Below are positions 7,960-7,960 of a stretch of DNA of 7,960 bases, piece by piece. Source of the DNA: CAJXJP01 sp034111025 (GTDB lineage: Bacteria > Patescibacteriota > Gracilibacteria > BD1-5 > UBA6164); contig JAWUYB010000034.1 in NCBI GenBank assembly GCA_034111025.1, positions 1 through 7,960 of the forward strand, read 5' to 3'. The notes below the pieces were generated by a model. That model searched no databases. It was not told the origin of the DNA and saw only the letters and a list, made by a program, of their open reading frames with translations. The position numbers and the translations under genes were made by a program. Positions within the stretch are counted from its first letter, which is position 1, and the number at the start of each line of letters is the position of its first letter.

Positions 7960-7960
7960 C

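Noticed and set aside
1..7960. TGA=Trp code (mycoplasma-type, table 4)
   Set aside because: Trp at HSDQ-x, NIQ-x-DEP, LEN-x-Y and SAM loop positions is incompatible with the families, and TGG already supplies Trp.

Overview
Very AT-rich bacterial DNA in which TGA is read as glycine. This fits genetic code 25, used by the candidate phyla Gracilibacteria (BD1-5) and Absconditabacteria (SR1) of the Patescibacteria/CPR. Under the standard code the window is broken into fragments. With TGA read as Gly, eight long frames tile almost all of it with no internal TAA or TAG. In-frame TGA falls on glycines that are near-invariant in known families: the transposase HSDQG, the KdsB NIQGDEP and LENGY, and the SAM-binding loops of two methyltransferases. 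TGG is still used for tryptophan, so this is not the TGA=Trp code of mycoplasmas.

Layout. Bases 1-496 (+ strand) hold the right end of an IS3-family insertion sequence: the C-terminal catalytic part of the DDE transposase, with a frameshift near its end, followed by the right inverted repeat. Bases 510-7960 (- strand) hold seven complete genes and one partial gene in one direction. Read in transcription order they are: a Wzx-type polysaccharide flippase (partial, its N-terminus lies beyond the window), an unrecognised 168-residue protein, the CMP-Kdo synthetase KdsB, two class I SAM methyltransferases (the second with a four-cysteine N-terminal knuckle), a CMP-sugar-type GT-B glycosyltransferase resembling sialyl/polysialyltransferases, a GT4 glycosyltransferase, and a KpsS/KpsC-like capsule synthesis protein. 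From the 168-residue gene onward the genes overlap by 8-17 bp or are separated by 2-6 bp. Only the flippase is set apart, by 88 bp.

How the parts fit (inference). This looks like a surface-glycan locus. KdsB makes CMP-Kdo. The KpsS/C-like protein and the sialyltransferase-like protein both belong to GT-B groups that use CMP-activated ulosonic acids and are the likely users. The GT4 enzyme adds other sugars, the methyltransferases modify or cap the glycan (or make a methylated sugar), and the flippase moves lipid-linked product across the membrane. A CMP-Kdo-dependent glycan locus in a TGA=Gly organism is the most interesting aspect, because CPR bacteria are generally thought to lack LPS. No tRNA, rRNA, CRISPR array or clear factor-independent terminator was seen.
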